Shown piece after piece: positions 52,021 through 61,145 of a DNA stretch of 64,000 bases. The notes below the pieces were generated by a model. It worked only from the letters and a program-made list of their open reading frames with translations, had not been told where the DNA came from and ran no database searches. Both the position numbers and the translations under genes were made by a program. The stretch is from positions 2,170,001 to 2,234,000 of the forward strand of contig CAWJNV010000001.1 in NCBI GenBank assembly GCA_963844325.1, read 5' to 3'. Position 1 is the first letter of the stretch. Every line of letters starts with the position of its first letter. The stretch is from CADCTQ01 sp963844325 (GTDB lineage Bacteria > Bacteroidota > Bacteroidia > Cytophagales > 172606-1).

Positions 52021-52776
52021 CTACGCTGCTGCGCCCGATTGGCGGTCAGCAATCGTTTTCTTCAACTTGGCAATGGCCTTGTCGGCTCTTTCCGCGTCTA
52101 ATTTATTGATGTTGCTTACCATCTTCTCTTTCTCGGCAGTAGTAATCACCTCGTTGTTGAGCAACAGGAGGATTTCGGCCTTCTGCCGGGTAGTGGCCGG
52201 CTTGGCGTCCGGGTCTTCGGCCGGCACGGCGGCTTCCGGACGGACCACGGGGCGCGGCTCCTTGGGCGCCTCTGCCGCGGCGGGTTTGGCCGGCTGCTCA
52301 TCGCGGCCCATGTAGTCCATCTCCTCGGCGGGGGTCGGTTCGTAGCCCGCCGCCCGGATGATCCAGGCCAGAATGTTGCGGTACGCCTTCCCGATGGCCC
52401 GCGTCTGCGCCATGCTGGCAATGGCAAACTCCTGGTAATACTTCTTGCCATTCTCCTTGTTGGAACAAATGGCAAAACCCGACCCCACTACCTGTTCGGT
52501 ACGCAGGTTAAGCAGCTTCACCTGCGCTTTGTATTTTATCTCGTGCTCATCGCTCAGGTTGGTGAGTTCTTCCACCACGGGCAAAATGCCCAGGCGCGAA
52601 CCGGCGTACTGCCACCCTTCCACGTTCACGAACTCCTTGCCCTGGATGTTCATAAAGAGCTTATTCTCCTTGATGAACTTGGCGAGGTCCGTGGCAAGGT
52701 GCAGGGTTTCGTCCGACCGGGAGATGTCGTAACTTTCAACCTTACGCTTGACAATTTTTTCGTTTTCCGTACTCAT
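52021..52776 (-). CDS. ERF/Sak-like single-strand annealing protein, putative (251 aa)
   Basis: Start at the ATG at 52776 (MSTENEKIVKRKV). The segment EFAIASMAQTRAIGKAYRNI, followed shortly by AGYEPTPAEEMD, is the pattern seen in phage ERF/RecT-like annealing proteins (TRAxGRAxR then GxExTPAEEM). The C-terminal third is an Ala/Pro linker followed by a helical tail. Homology is inferred from this motif alone. If right, it is a phage-derived recombination function kept in a chromosomal setting: no other phage gene is nearby. Confidence 0.5.
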   Translation of the reverse strand: MSTENEKIVKRKVESYDISRSDETLHLATDLAKFIKENKLFMNIQGKEFVNVEGWQYAGSRLGILPVVEELTNLSDEHEIKYKAQVKLLNLRTEQVVGSGFAICSNKENGKKYYQEFAIASMAQTRAIGKAYRNILAWIIRAAGYEPTPAEEMDYMGRDEQPAKPAAAEAPKEPRPVVRPEAAVPAEDPDAKPATTRQKAEILLLLNNEVITTAEKEKMVSNINKLDAERADKAIAKLKKTIADRQSGAAA

Positions 52777-53098
52777 CGCTATAGTACTGTTCCTTTTATT
52801 TACAAACAAACCAATGAGTCAAATAGTGCATTTTTTCGCAACTTTTTTCTGAAACAATATGCTGTTAAACAACAGGTTATAATTTTTTTCCCGTCCTGTT
52901 TCCCGTGAAGACCAGGCGGGTTTCCGGCCGGGCCGTGACGGTTTTGTGCCGTTTATCATTTTTTATTACGCCGTTGGGGAAACGGGCCCGAACGCATTAC
53001 TTGGCGGCGGGAAACGGTAGGTCTAAATTCACGGATTGCGGGAGAAGAACGCCCAAACGGTTCGTCATATCCCCCCGCGCAAGCAACGCAATACCTAT
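52777..53098. other. divergent gap between the ERF-like gene and the histidine kinase
   Basis: 322 bases. The left 90 are AT-rich (TTTTTTCTGAAACAATATGC) and probably hold the promoter of the ERF-like gene. I find no exact TAnnTTTG match, no gene and no long hairpin. Confidence 0.4.
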
Positions 53099-55318
53099 AT
53101 GTACCGGCTGCTGCTTTTCGTTCTGCTGACCATCGGAATGCTCTTCCGGGCGGCGGCCCACCCGCACCCGGGCGACAGCCTGACCGCCGCGTTGTCTGGT
53201 GCGCCGGACGAAAAGCGCGTGCAACTGCTCAACGCGCTGTCGGAAGAATACCGGGTGAAAATACCGGCCAAGGCCCTCGCCTACGCCCAGGAAGCCCACG
53301 CGCTGGCTACCCGCCTCCACGACCACCCGGGCATTGCGGCGGCGCTCAACAACTTAGGCGAATACTACCTCAACAACGGCAACCACGACAAGGCCCTTAC
53401 GAGCTTCGGACAGGCGCTGTCGCTGGGCAAAGCCATTGGCAACAAGCCCATTGTGGCCGTATCCACGGCGCACATTGCCGTGGTGCACTATTTCCGCGGG
53501 CAGTACGACACGTCGCTGGGATTCGCCCAGGAGGCGCTGCCCCTGCTCCGCGAACTGAACCTGCGGAAGGAATGGGCCGAAAACCTGAGCATCATCAGCT
53601 ACCTCTACAACGCCAAGGGCAACACCCAGAAGGCGCTGGATTACAGCTTGCAAGCCCTCCGGCTCCGCCAGCAAATGCGCGACAACACCGAAGTCGCCAA
53701 GTCACTCAATTCCATCGGGGATTTTTACCTGAAAGGCAACAACCTGCCCAAGGCGATGCACAATTACCGCCAGTCGTTGCAGGCCAGCGAGCAGATCGAC
53801 AGCCGCCGGGGCGTGGCTTTTTCGATGAGCAACATCGGGCAGGTGTACCTCCGGCAGGGCGACTGCCGGCAGGCCCTCGCGTATTTCGGCAACGCCCTGC
53901 GGATCAACCAGGAACTCGGCAACCCGTACCAGATCGCCACGTCGTACGCCAACCTGGGCGCGGCGCACGCCGGCCTGGGCCAGTACGTGCCGGCCCGCCA
54001 GGCGTACGCGGAGGCCCTGTGCCTGTTCGACCGGCTGGAGAACCAGCAGCACTGTTGCCGGGTGCTCAACCTGACCGGTTACACCTACAGCCGGCAGGGG
54101 GCGTACCAGGAGGCCCTGGCCCGGCATCAGCAGGCGCTTTGCATTGCCGTCAAGCAGGCCGACGCGTTCGGGCCCGTGCTGCGCGAAACCAACAAGGCCA
54201 TTGCCGATACGTACCTGGCGATGAACCAGCCGGCGGCGTTTGCCCGGTACTACCGCCAGTACGACAGTCTGCAAAAGGCGCACGAACGGCTCGAAAACAA
54301 GAATAAGATCGCCGAGATGCAGGCGCAGTTCGAGGAGGAGGAAAACGAGAAGAAACTCCAGCAGGTAAACCAGCAGCGCAAGGTGCAGGCCGCGCAGTTG
54401 AGCCGCCAGCGGACCATCGGCTACTTCCTGATTGCCTGCATCGGCCTGTCGGTAGGGTTTTCGGCGGTGCTGTTCAGCTTCTACCGGCTCAAGCAACAGT
54501 CCAACAAGCAGCTCCAGGAACAGAACGTCATCATTACCCAGCAGTACGAGGAACTCAACCAGGCCCACTGCCGGCTGAACACGCTGAACGAAAAGCTGCT
54601 GGCCTCCGAAACGGAACTGCGCAAGTCCAACGAGACGAAGGACAAGTTTTTTTCGATCATCGCCCACGACCTGCGGAGCCCGCTGGCGACGTTTACGGCC
54701 TTCCTGTCGGTGCTGTCGGACAAAGACCAGGACTTTACGCCCGAGCAGATCATTCACGTAGCTACCCGCACCGAGAAGTCGCTGCGCAACCTGTCGGCCC
54801 TGCTCAACAACCTGTTGCAGTGGTCGCAGTCGCAGATGGGCCACACCCGCTACGACCCCGAGGCCGTGTGGCTCCACGATGCCGTGCAGCAGACGGCCGG
54901 CCTGCTGGGCGACGAGGCGGCGCACAAGGGAATCCAGCTTACGGCCACGGTGGGCCAGGACCTGTTTGCCTTTGCCGACCGCAACATGTTCTCGTTCGTG
55001 CTGCGAAACCTGGTTTCGAACGCGGTAAAATTTACGCCGGCCGGTGGTACGATCCGCGTCACGGGCACCCAACAGGGCGAAAAACTGCTCGTGACGGTGT
55101 CGGACACGGGCGTAGGCATTCCCGAGGAGAGCCGCGAAAAGCTGTTCCGGCTCAATTCCAGCTTTACCACGCCCGGCACGCAGAACGAACGGGGCACCGG
55201 GCTGGGGCTGCTGCTGTGCAAGGAGTTCGTGGAGCGGAACGGCGGCAGCATCTGGGTGGAAAGCCGGGTGGGCGAGGGGTCGCACTTCCGGTTCACAGTG
55301 CCCCGCTACCTGGCGTAA
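53099..55318 (+). CDS. TPR-domain sensor histidine kinase (739 aa)
   Basis: Membrane sensor kinase of the TPR type frequent in Bacteroidota. Start at the ATG at 53099, opening a signal-like helix (MYRLLLFVLLTIGMLFRAAA). The periplasmic part (about 30-400) has several tetratricopeptide repeats (for example NNLGEYYLNNGNHDKALTSF). One membrane helix follows (about 439-462, TIGYFLIACIGLSVGFSAVLF), then a coiled coil, the HisKA box with H523 (SIIAHDLRSPLATF), and a HATPase domain (LRNLVSNAVKFTPAGG, VSDTGVGIPEE, GTGLGLLLCKEFV). No response regulator lies beside it. It is a complete orphan kinase with its own terminator. Confidence 0.92.
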   Translation: MYRLLLFVLLTIGMLFRAAAHPHPGDSLTAALSGAPDEKRVQLLNALSEEYRVKIPAKALAYAQEAHALATRLHDHPGIAAALNNLGEYYLNNGNHDKALTSFGQALSLGKAIGNKPIVAVSTAHIAVVHYFRGQYDTSLGFAQEALPLLRELNLRKEWAENLSIISYLYNAKGNTQKALDYSLQALRLRQQMRDNTEVAKSLNSIGDFYLKGNNLPKAMHNYRQSLQASEQIDSRRGVAFSMSNIGQVYLRQGDCRQALAYFGNALRINQELGNPYQIATSYANLGAAHAGLGQYVPARQAYAEALCLFDRLENQQHCCRVLNLTGYTYSRQGAYQEALARHQQALCIAVKQADAFGPVLRETNKAIADTYLAMNQPAAFARYYRQYDSLQKAHERLENKNKIAEMQAQFEEEENEKKLQQVNQQRKVQAAQLSRQRTIGYFLIACIGLSVGFSAVLFSFYRLKQQSNKQLQEQNVIITQQYEELNQAHCRLNTLNEKLLASETELRKSNETKDKFFSIIAHDLRSPLATFTAFLSVLSDKDQDFTPEQIIHVATRTEKSLRNLSALLNNLLQWSQSQMGHTRYDPEAVWLHDAVQQTAGLLGDEAAHKGIQLTATVGQDLFAFADRNMFSFVLRNLVSNAVKFTPAGGTIRVTGTQQGEKLLVTVSDTGVGIPEESREKLFRLNSSFTTPGTQNERGTGLGLLLCKEFVERNGGSIWVESRVGEGSHFRFTVPRYLA

Positions 55319-55321
55319 CGC

Positions 55322-55359
55322 AAAAAACGAGGCCCGGCACAAGCCGGGCCTCGTTTTTT
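55322..55359. terminator. strong two-way terminator
   Basis: AAAAAACGAGGCCCGGC pairs perfectly with GCCGGGCCTCGTTTTTT around an ACAA loop, starting 4 bases after the kinase stop. A-run and T-run on both sides allow termination for the kinase and possibly the acpP gene opposite. Confidence 0.92.
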
Positions 55360-55432
55360 GCGGCGACACTGCCGAAGGTACACGGTCAAACGTCCGTTAC
55401 CGCCTCAGCCTTCCCAGGGTTGAAACCGCAGG

Positions 55433-55684
55433 TCAGACAACGCGGGTCTCGGCGATTTTGCGTTCGATCAGTTCTACCGCCTGCCCGACCGTCCGGAGTT
55501 GTTCGCCTTCCGTGTCGGGGATGCGGATGTCAAACGTCTGTTCAAATTCCATAATCAGTTCGATATAATCGAGCGAATCGATGCCCAGGTCACGGACGAA
55601 GTTGGCGGAAGGCTTGATTTGAGATGATTCGATCCCTAATTTCTGAACCAGCATCTCGGTCACTTTTTGTTGCACGTTTTCCAT
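55433..55684 (-). CDS. acpP: acyl carrier protein
   Basis: Small acidic carrier that holds acyl chains on a phosphopantetheine arm attached to S37 (DLGIDSLDYIELIM). Start at the ATG at 55684 (MENVQQKVTEMLVQKLG), giving 83 residues, the normal size. The second helix FEQTFDIRIPDTEGEQLRTV fits fatty-acid ACPs. No fab genes lie nearby; usual partners (fabF) are not in this window, so it may serve a separate pathway. Confidence 0.9.
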   Translation of the reverse strand: MENVQQKVTEMLVQKLGIESSQIKPSANFVRDLGIDSLDYIELIMEFEQTFDIRIPDTEGEQLRTVGQAVELIERKIAETRVV

Positions 55685-55817
55685 AAGGGGAAAGACAAGG
55701 TGTTTTGCAATGCGTTTGACAAAAGGCCTCCTCGGGAGACAATTCCGCAAGTTACGCAGCAATAATTGAACCAGCCGTTTCGCATCAACTCCTTTTGGTC
55801 CAATTTGGCGCAAAAAC

Positions 55818-56552
55818 CTACAAGGGTTTGGGGCACACGAGAAGTTGATTGCGGGAGAGCAGGTAAATGGTAGTGGGGCCTACGGCAACCCCCAGCAGGT
55901 CAATCCCACCGGGCAGCGGCATCCGGCGCGTGGTCCCGTTGTACAGGTGCACGAAATGAATGGCACCTTCCCGGGTAAAGTATAATTCGTCCCCGTAAAA
56001 TCCTACCGGCCTCGTGGCTTCGGCGGCAATCTTGCTGCGGAAATTACCCGCGTTGTCGAATACCAGCACGCCGCCCCGTCCGTCGTGCAGAAACACCAGG
56101 TTCTGGTATTCGTGGAGGGCCACAAGCATTGGGTCCTGCCCGGCCAGCACCAGTTCGAGCGGCACGTGGAGGGATACGCGGCGGGTGACCGGGTTGTATT
56201 TCTTCAGGCTGAAATCGGTATCGTCGAAGAGCCACAACTGCCCGTCCTGGGCAAGGGTCGCCAGCCGGGCAAATCCCGCTTCATCAGGGGCAATTCTGAC
56301 CGGCTTTTCGTAACCGGGCAGCGGTGTGAGGAAGCGGTCGAGCAGCAGGTACTCCTGAAGGTCACGGTAGAAGCAGAACACGCGCAGGTTCTGCCCGGCG
56401 TCGAGGGCCGCTACTTCGGCCACGCGGGGCGGCGAAAAGGTATGGGTGACCCGGCCCGTGGTGTCGTAGGCCCGCACCACGCCCCGGGCATCGCCGAGGA
56501 AGAGGGTACCTGCCTGGTTGGTGGAAAAGGCCGTCGGCGGGGAAATGGGCAC
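55818..56552 (-). CDS. exported beta-propeller-like protein, start unclear (244 aa or more)
   Basis: Repeated strand blocks with DxxG turns (FLGDARGVVRAYDTTGR; LWLFDDTDFSLKKYNP; LVFLHDGRGGVLVFDNAG; LYFTREGAIHFVHLYNG) suggest a six- or seven-bladed propeller. The first usable start is a GTG at 56552. However, the frame stays open further upstream and there encodes a good signal peptide (KRINAFSALLLLVTLTACPVAAQ). Its initiation codon would be where CCC stands now, so the real start is non-standard or has been lost. Function unknown. Confidence 0.6.
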   Translation of the reverse strand: MPISPPTAFSTNQAGTLFLGDARGVVRAYDTTGRVTHTFSPPRVAEVAALDAGQNLRVFCFYRDLQEYLLLDRFLTPLPGYEKPVRIAPDEAGFARLATLAQDGQLWLFDDTDFSLKKYNPVTRRVSLHVPLELVLAGQDPMLVALHEYQNLVFLHDGRGGVLVFDNAGNFRSKIAAEATRPVGFYGDELYFTREGAIHFVHLYNGTTRRMPLPGGIDLLGVAVGPTTIYLLSRNQLLVCPKPL

Positions 56553-56703
56553 GCTTCTTTGGACCCGCAGGGCTTGGGCCGCTACGGGGCAGGCGGTTAG
56601 GGTGACCAGGAGCAGGAGAGCGGAGAAGGCGTTGATGCGTTTGGGAGTTAAAGAGTTAGAGAGTCAGCCAGGGGTAGGGAGATTGGGAGGATAGGGTTGA
56701 GTA

Positions 56704-56803
56704 GGATAGGGTTTAAACCTTATCCTATTGATATTCAATATAATAATTCATTTAAACCAGGCCAAGCGCAGCCTTTCCATAGGATAAGGTTTAAACCCTA
56801 TCC
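56704..56803. repeat. second palindrome-pair element, with mirrored substitution
   Basis: Two 22-bp near-palindromes of the GGATAGGGTTT family at 56704-56725 and 56782-56803. Each deviates from perfect symmetry by one base. The second is the exact reverse complement of the first, so the substitution is mirrored and the two copies can still pair perfectly with each other. The second copy is preceded by TCCATA, exactly as in the 51.8 kb element. The gap to the lpxH-like gene is pyrimidine-rich text (CTTCCCGTCTCC type). Confidence 0.85.
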
Positions 56804-56891
56804 TTTCTCCCTATCCTTTCTCCCGCATCCCCGCCCAAGCTTCCTTCCCGACCCCTCTTCCCGTCTCCTTTCCTCCCGTCTGCGGTCTTCT

Positions 56892-57692
56892 TTACTCAAA
56901 AGTAAGCAGCGCCAGCCGGTCGCCGTCGAATCGGGCGTAGGTGCAGTGGTGGACCCATTCGCCCAGGTTGACGTAGCGGGCCGCATCGCCCACCGGCAGG
57001 TCGAGGGGCAGGTGGCGGTGGCCGAACACGTAGAAATCGTGGTGCTGCCGGGCTTCTGCTTCCCGGCAGTACGTCCAGAGCCACTCGTCTTCGCCCAGGA
57101 ACTTGTCTTCGCCCTTCTTGTTGTTGGCCCGCCGGCTGCTCCGCGACCACAGGTGGGCAATGCCCATGCCCAGGTTGGGGTGCAGGCGGGCAAACAACCA
57201 CTGCGCCACCGGGCTCCGGAATACCTGTTTGATGACTTTGTACCGCCGGTCGCCGGGACCCAGGCCGTCGCCGTGCCCCACCAGGAACGTCTTGTCGCCG
57301 AGCCGGAAGGCGTGGGGGCTGCGGTAGATTTTTACGTTCAGTTCCTCCACGAAGTAGCCGAACATCCACATGTCGTGGTTGCCGGTAAAAAAGAGAATGG
57401 GCAGGCCCGCGTCGCTCAGTTCGGCCAGCTTGCCCAGCAGCCGCACGAAGCCCTTGGGAATCGTGTAGCGGTACTCAAACCAGAAGTCAAAGAGGTCGCC
57501 CACCAGGAAGATCGCGGCGGCCGAGGGGGCTACGTGGTCCAGCCAGCGGACAATCTTCTGTTCCCGGGCCCGGCTGCTGGGCAGGTCGGGTACGCCCAGG
57601 TGAAAATCAGAGGCAAAGTAAACGGATTTACCCGGCGGGAGCGGCAGCGTAAGCGCAAAATCGGTTGCGGACGGAGTCAAAGGGGATTGCAT
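56892..57692 (-). CDS. lpxH: UDP-2,3-diacylglucosamine diphosphatase (LpxH-like)
   Basis: Calcineurin-type metallophosphoesterase expected to make lipid X in lipid A synthesis at the inner membrane. All metal motifs are present: YFASDFHLG, LVGDLFDFWFE, FFTGNHDMWM, LVGHGDGLG and VFGHRHLP. 266 residues, in the range for Bacteroidota LpxH homologues. The ATG at 57692 lies 6 bases after the LUD gene stop, so the two are one operon. Confidence 0.9.
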   Translation of the reverse strand: MQSPLTPSATDFALTLPLPPGKSVYFASDFHLGVPDLPSSRAREQKIVRWLDHVAPSAAAIFLVGDLFDFWFEYRYTIPKGFVRLLGKLAELSDAGLPILFFTGNHDMWMFGYFVEELNVKIYRSPHAFRLGDKTFLVGHGDGLGPGDRRYKVIKQVFRSPVAQWLFARLHPNLGMGIAHLWSRSSRRANNKKGEDKFLGEDEWLWTYCREAEARQHHDFYVFGHRHLPLDLPVGDAARYVNLGEWVHHCTYARFDGDRLALLTFE

Positions 57693-57698
57693 CGAAGA

Positions 57699-58337
57699 TT
57701 ATCCTTCCACCAGGAATAGTACCAGTTCTTTGGGGCCGTGGGCGCCCAGCACGAGGGTTTTTTCGATGTCGGCCGTGCGGCTCGGGCCCGAAATCATCGA
57801 GATCATGGAGGGAAGACGGTCGCCGTACCGCTCCTGCACCAGCCGCAGGCCGTCTTTGATGTCCTCCACCAGTTGCGACGTGTACGCAATCACGATGTGC
57901 ACCGGCGGGTAGATGCCCAGGCGCCGGCCGGCCGTCTGCCGCGACGACACCAGGATGCTGCCCGTGCGGGCAATGAGGGCTTCGCAGAGCGTAACGCCGG
58001 CTTCGGCGTTGAGGAATTTGGCGTCGTCGCTGCGGAAGGGGATGTCGGCCTCGTCGAGCAGGTGCATCAGTTCGTGCTCCCACGCGTAGATTTCCCGTAA
58101 GCCTTTTTTCTGCAAAAACAGCGACAGGTGGGCCAGCAGGTCGCCGCGGCTTTCGCAAAAGAAGAATTCGCCCTTGTTGTGGATGAACGTTTCGGCAAAG
58201 GCAATGGAAGGGTCCTGGTGGATGGGTACGAACACGGAAGCCGTAAAGTCGGGCTTGGGCATCGGCTTCTCGGTGGGCTTCTCCAGGGCTTTCTGAATCT
58301 TCCGCAGAATGTTCTCTTTGGCTTTGTGCGACGACAT
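57699..58337 (-). CDS. LUD domain protein (LutC-like, 212 aa)
   Basis: Family related to the LutC subunit of lactate oxidation complexes. The LUD pattern is clear: AGVTLCEALIARTGSILVSS, VHIVIAYTSQLVEDIKDGL and MISGPSRTADIEKTLVLGAHGPKEL. Alone, without lutA/lutB, as often in Cytophagales where it lies beside ftsH; the role in that setting is not known. ATG start at 58337, directly upstream of lpxH. Confidence 0.88.
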   Translation of the reverse strand: MSSHKAKENILRKIQKALEKPTEKPMPKPDFTASVFVPIHQDPSIAFAETFIHNKGEFFFCESRGDLLAHLSLFLQKKGLREIYAWEHELMHLLDEADIPFRSDDAKFLNAEAGVTLCEALIARTGSILVSSRQTAGRRLGIYPPVHIVIAYTSQLVEDIKDGLRLVQERYGDRLPSMISMISGPSRTADIEKTLVLGAHGPKELVLFLVEG

Positions 58338-58420
58338 AGGGGCGGCGTAGGGTTATTCCAACCTTTAAAAATAGGGCAAAATTACGAAGGCGAAAACCTG
58401 CCGGCGGGGGGGACAAAAAA

Positions 58421-58451
58421 GAAATGCCATACCCGTCAGGTATGGCATTTC
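58421..58451 (-). terminator. terminator of ftsH
   Basis: GAAATGCCATACC pairs perfectly with GGTATGGCATTTC; on the minus strand it is followed by TTTTTTG. It lies 23 bases after the ftsH stop. Confidence 0.9.
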
Positions 58452-58473
58452 GTGCGTTGCGTATTCTGGCGCC

Positions 58474-60551
58474 TTACACCGGCAGGTTGCTCTGATCGGT
58501 GGGCAGCGGCGGCATGGCGGGAGCCGGAATGTTCTCGGCGTTCTCGCGGGCCAGTTGTTCGGTATCCTTGCCGTTGTTGTTGCGGCCGTTCATGTGGGCT
58601 TCGTACGTAGTCTGGTGGCTGAACGGACGCTTGCCGATGAGCCGTTCCAGGTCGGTCTGGAAAATGATCTCCTTCTTGAGCAGTTCCTGGGCAATGATCT
58701 CCAGCTCGTGGCGCTTGCTCGGTGAGCAGTCGCTTGGTGTGGCTCGTAGGCCTGGTCGATGATGCCGCGCACCTCGTCGTCAATCGTCTTGGCGGTGGCT
58801 TCCGAATACGGCTTGGTGAAGTTGTATTCGTTACTGCCTTGGAGTCGTAGAAGGACACGTTGCCGATCTTGTCGTTCATGCCGTACATCGTCACGATGCC
58901 GTAGGCTATCTTGGTGATGCGCTCCAGGTCACTCAGGGCGCCGGTCGAAATCTTGGCCGAACACGATGCTCTTCGGCGGCGCGGCCCCCCAGCGCCATGC
59001 ACATTTCGTCGATCAGCTGCTCGGTGGTGTACAGGAACTGCTCTTTGGGCAGGTATTGCGCGTAGCCCAGGGCGGCCACGCCGCGGGGCACAATGCTCAC
59101 CTTCACCAACGGGTCGGCGTGCTCCAGGAACCAGCCGGCAATGGCGTGGCCGGCTTCGTGGTAGGCCACAATCCGCTTCTCTTCGGGCGAGATGATCTTG
59201 TTCTTCTTCTCCAGACCCCCGATCACGCGGTCAATGGCGTCGGTGGAAGTCCTGCATGTCCACGGCATTTCTTGTTGCGGCGGGCCGCAATCAGGGCGGC
59301 TTCGTTGCAGACGTTGGCAATTTCGGCACCGGCAAAACCGGGGGTTTGCGCCGCCAGCTTCTTGGGTTCTACTTCCGGGTTCAGCGTGAGCGGCTTGAGG
59401 TGCACCTTGAAGATCTCGGTGCGGCCGTTGATGTCCGGCTTGTCGATGCTGATCTGGCGGTCGAAGCGGCCGGGGCGCAGCAGGGCGGAGTCGAGGGTAT
59501 CGGGGCGGTTGGTGGCGGCCAGGATGATAACCCCGGAATCGGTGCCGAAGCCGTCCATTTCCACCAGCAGCGAGTTGAGCGTGTTTTCGCGCTCATCGTT
59601 GCCGCCGGGCATCGAGCCCGCGGCCGCGGTGACGGCCGATGGCGTCAATCTTCGTCGATGAAGATGATGCAGGGGGCTTTGGCCTTGGCTTGCTTGAAGA
59701 GGTCACGCACCCGGGCGGCGCCCACGCCCACGAACATCTCCACGAAGTCGGAACCCGACAGCGAGAAGAACGGCACCTCGGCTTCACCCGCTACGGCTTT
59801 GGCCAGCAGGGTTTTACCCGTACCCGGGAGGGCCTACCAGCAGGGCGCCTTTCGGAATCTTGCCACCCAGGATGGTGAACTTGGTCGGGTTCTTGAGGAA
59901 CTCCACAATCTCCTGTATCTCTTCTTTGGCTTCTTCGAGGCCGGCCACGTCGTTGAACGTGATCTTCACCTTGTTTTCGGCGTCGAAAAGCGCCGCCTTG
60001 GATTTGCCGATGTTGAAGATCTGGCCGCCGGGACCACCCGCCGTAACGCGGCGCATGAGCAGCCACAGGCCGAAGAACATCAGGATCAGGATGCCCCAGT
60101 TCACCAGGAAGCTGGTCAGGTCGTTGCGGTTTTCGACGCGGTACGGAGCCCGTTCTTCTTCGGGCAGCTTGGCCTGGATTTCGCCGAGGTCCTTCTTGAA
60201 GTCTTCCGCCTTGATGATCTGGAAGCGGTAGTGCGGGCCGTCGTACTGCGAAAACAGGCCGCGGCGGTCGAGGTCTTCCTTATACTTCTGGTTGTCAATC
60301 GCTTCCCGCTTCAGGGTCACTTCTACCGCGTTCTGATTGGGGATGATCACTATTTCTTTCACGTCGCCGCTGCGGAGCATTTTCTCGAAGCGGCTCTGCG
60401 TGGTATCCAGCGTAGCAGTGCTCTTGTTAAAGTACGTAACCCCCAGGATGAGCAGCAGCAACCCGGCAATCAGCCAAATCTGATAACCCGGTCGCTGCGG
60501 CGTCTTGGGCAACAGCTTTTTCTTACCGTTATTGTTTGAATTTTCAGCCAT
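58474..60551 (-). pseudogene. ftsH: ftsH with about ten single-base frameshifts
   Basis: Membrane-bound AAA+ zinc protease. The first 240 codons are intact (two membrane helices, then FNDVAGLEEAKEEIQEIV and GALLVGPPG). From there on the frame breaks repeatedly, while the amino-acid sequence across the frames stays that of a normal FtsH: Walker B IIFIDE, SMPGGNDERENTLNSLLVEM, ATNRPDTLD, RPGRFDRQI, HEAGHAIAG and MYGMNDKIGN. I place one-base insertions near 59826, 59652, 59622, 59266, 59243, 58971, 58957, 58745 and 58721, and a one-base deletion near 58837. Conserved residues show no decay, so a sequence error is likely. Stop at 58474-58476. Confidence 0.9.
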
Positions 60552-60617
60552 TTTATCAATTGTTCAAAAAAGATTCACCATTTATATAGCAAACAGCTTT
60601 GCGGCAAGCTTTGTTTC

Positions 60618-60998
60618 TCAAGCCCCCTGGGCATCCACCTTTATTACTTCCGCATCGCCCCACAGGTCTTCGAGGGCGAAAAACTGGCGCCGGTCCTTTT
60701 TGAATACGTGCGCCACCACATCTACGTAGTCGAGCAGAATCCATTCCCGGTTCTCCTTGCCTTCCTTGTGCCAGGGGTTCTGCCCCAGCCGTTTGTATAC
60801 CTCCTCTTCCACGGAGTCCGTAATGGCGTCCACCTGCGTATCGGAGTTGCCCGAGCAGATCACGAAGAAGTCCGTGACGGCGCTTTTAACCTTTCTCAGG
60901 TCCAGAATGATGACGTCAACGCCCTTCTTTTCGAGCATGCCCTGCGCCACCACTTCACTCAGTTGTTTAGAATCTATGCTAACTTTCGTTAATTCCAT
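60618..60998 (-). CDS. rsfS: ribosomal silencing factor
   Basis: Binds L14 of the large subunit and blocks subunit joining in starvation. 126 residues from the ATG at 60998 (MELTKVSIDSKQL); a TTG just ahead adds one residue. Family marks: VIILDLRKVKSAVTDFFVICSG, DSVEEEVYKRLG, and WILLDYVDVVAHVF. Just upstream of ftsH on the same strand (66-base gap), a standard arrangement in this phylum. Confidence 0.95.
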   Translation of the reverse strand: MELTKVSIDSKQLSEVVAQGMLEKKGVDVIILDLRKVKSAVTDFFVICSGNSDTQVDAITDSVEEEVYKRLGQNPWHKEGKENREWILLDYVDVVAHVFKKDRRQFFALEDLWGDAEVIKVDAQGA

Positions 60999-61020
60999 CA
61001 ATTTAAGTAAGTTGCTTTTA

Positions 61021-61028
61021 CAAAATTA
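61021..61028 (-). promoter_or_regulatory. candidate -7 box (TAATTTTG) for rsfS-ftsH
   Basis: Exact TAnnTTTG match 22 bases before the rsfS start; would drive rsfS and ftsH together. The 147-base gap is shared with divergent birA, for which I see no equally good box. Confidence 0.5.
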
Positions 61029-61145
61029 ACAAATTGTGTCCGGAGTAACAGACTTGCCGCTGCAAGCCTGTATTACCATAGACGGTTAACTTAAACGAAT
61101 ATTTTGAGGCCGCCTAATTTCTCTCTCCATCGCTAACATTTTTTT

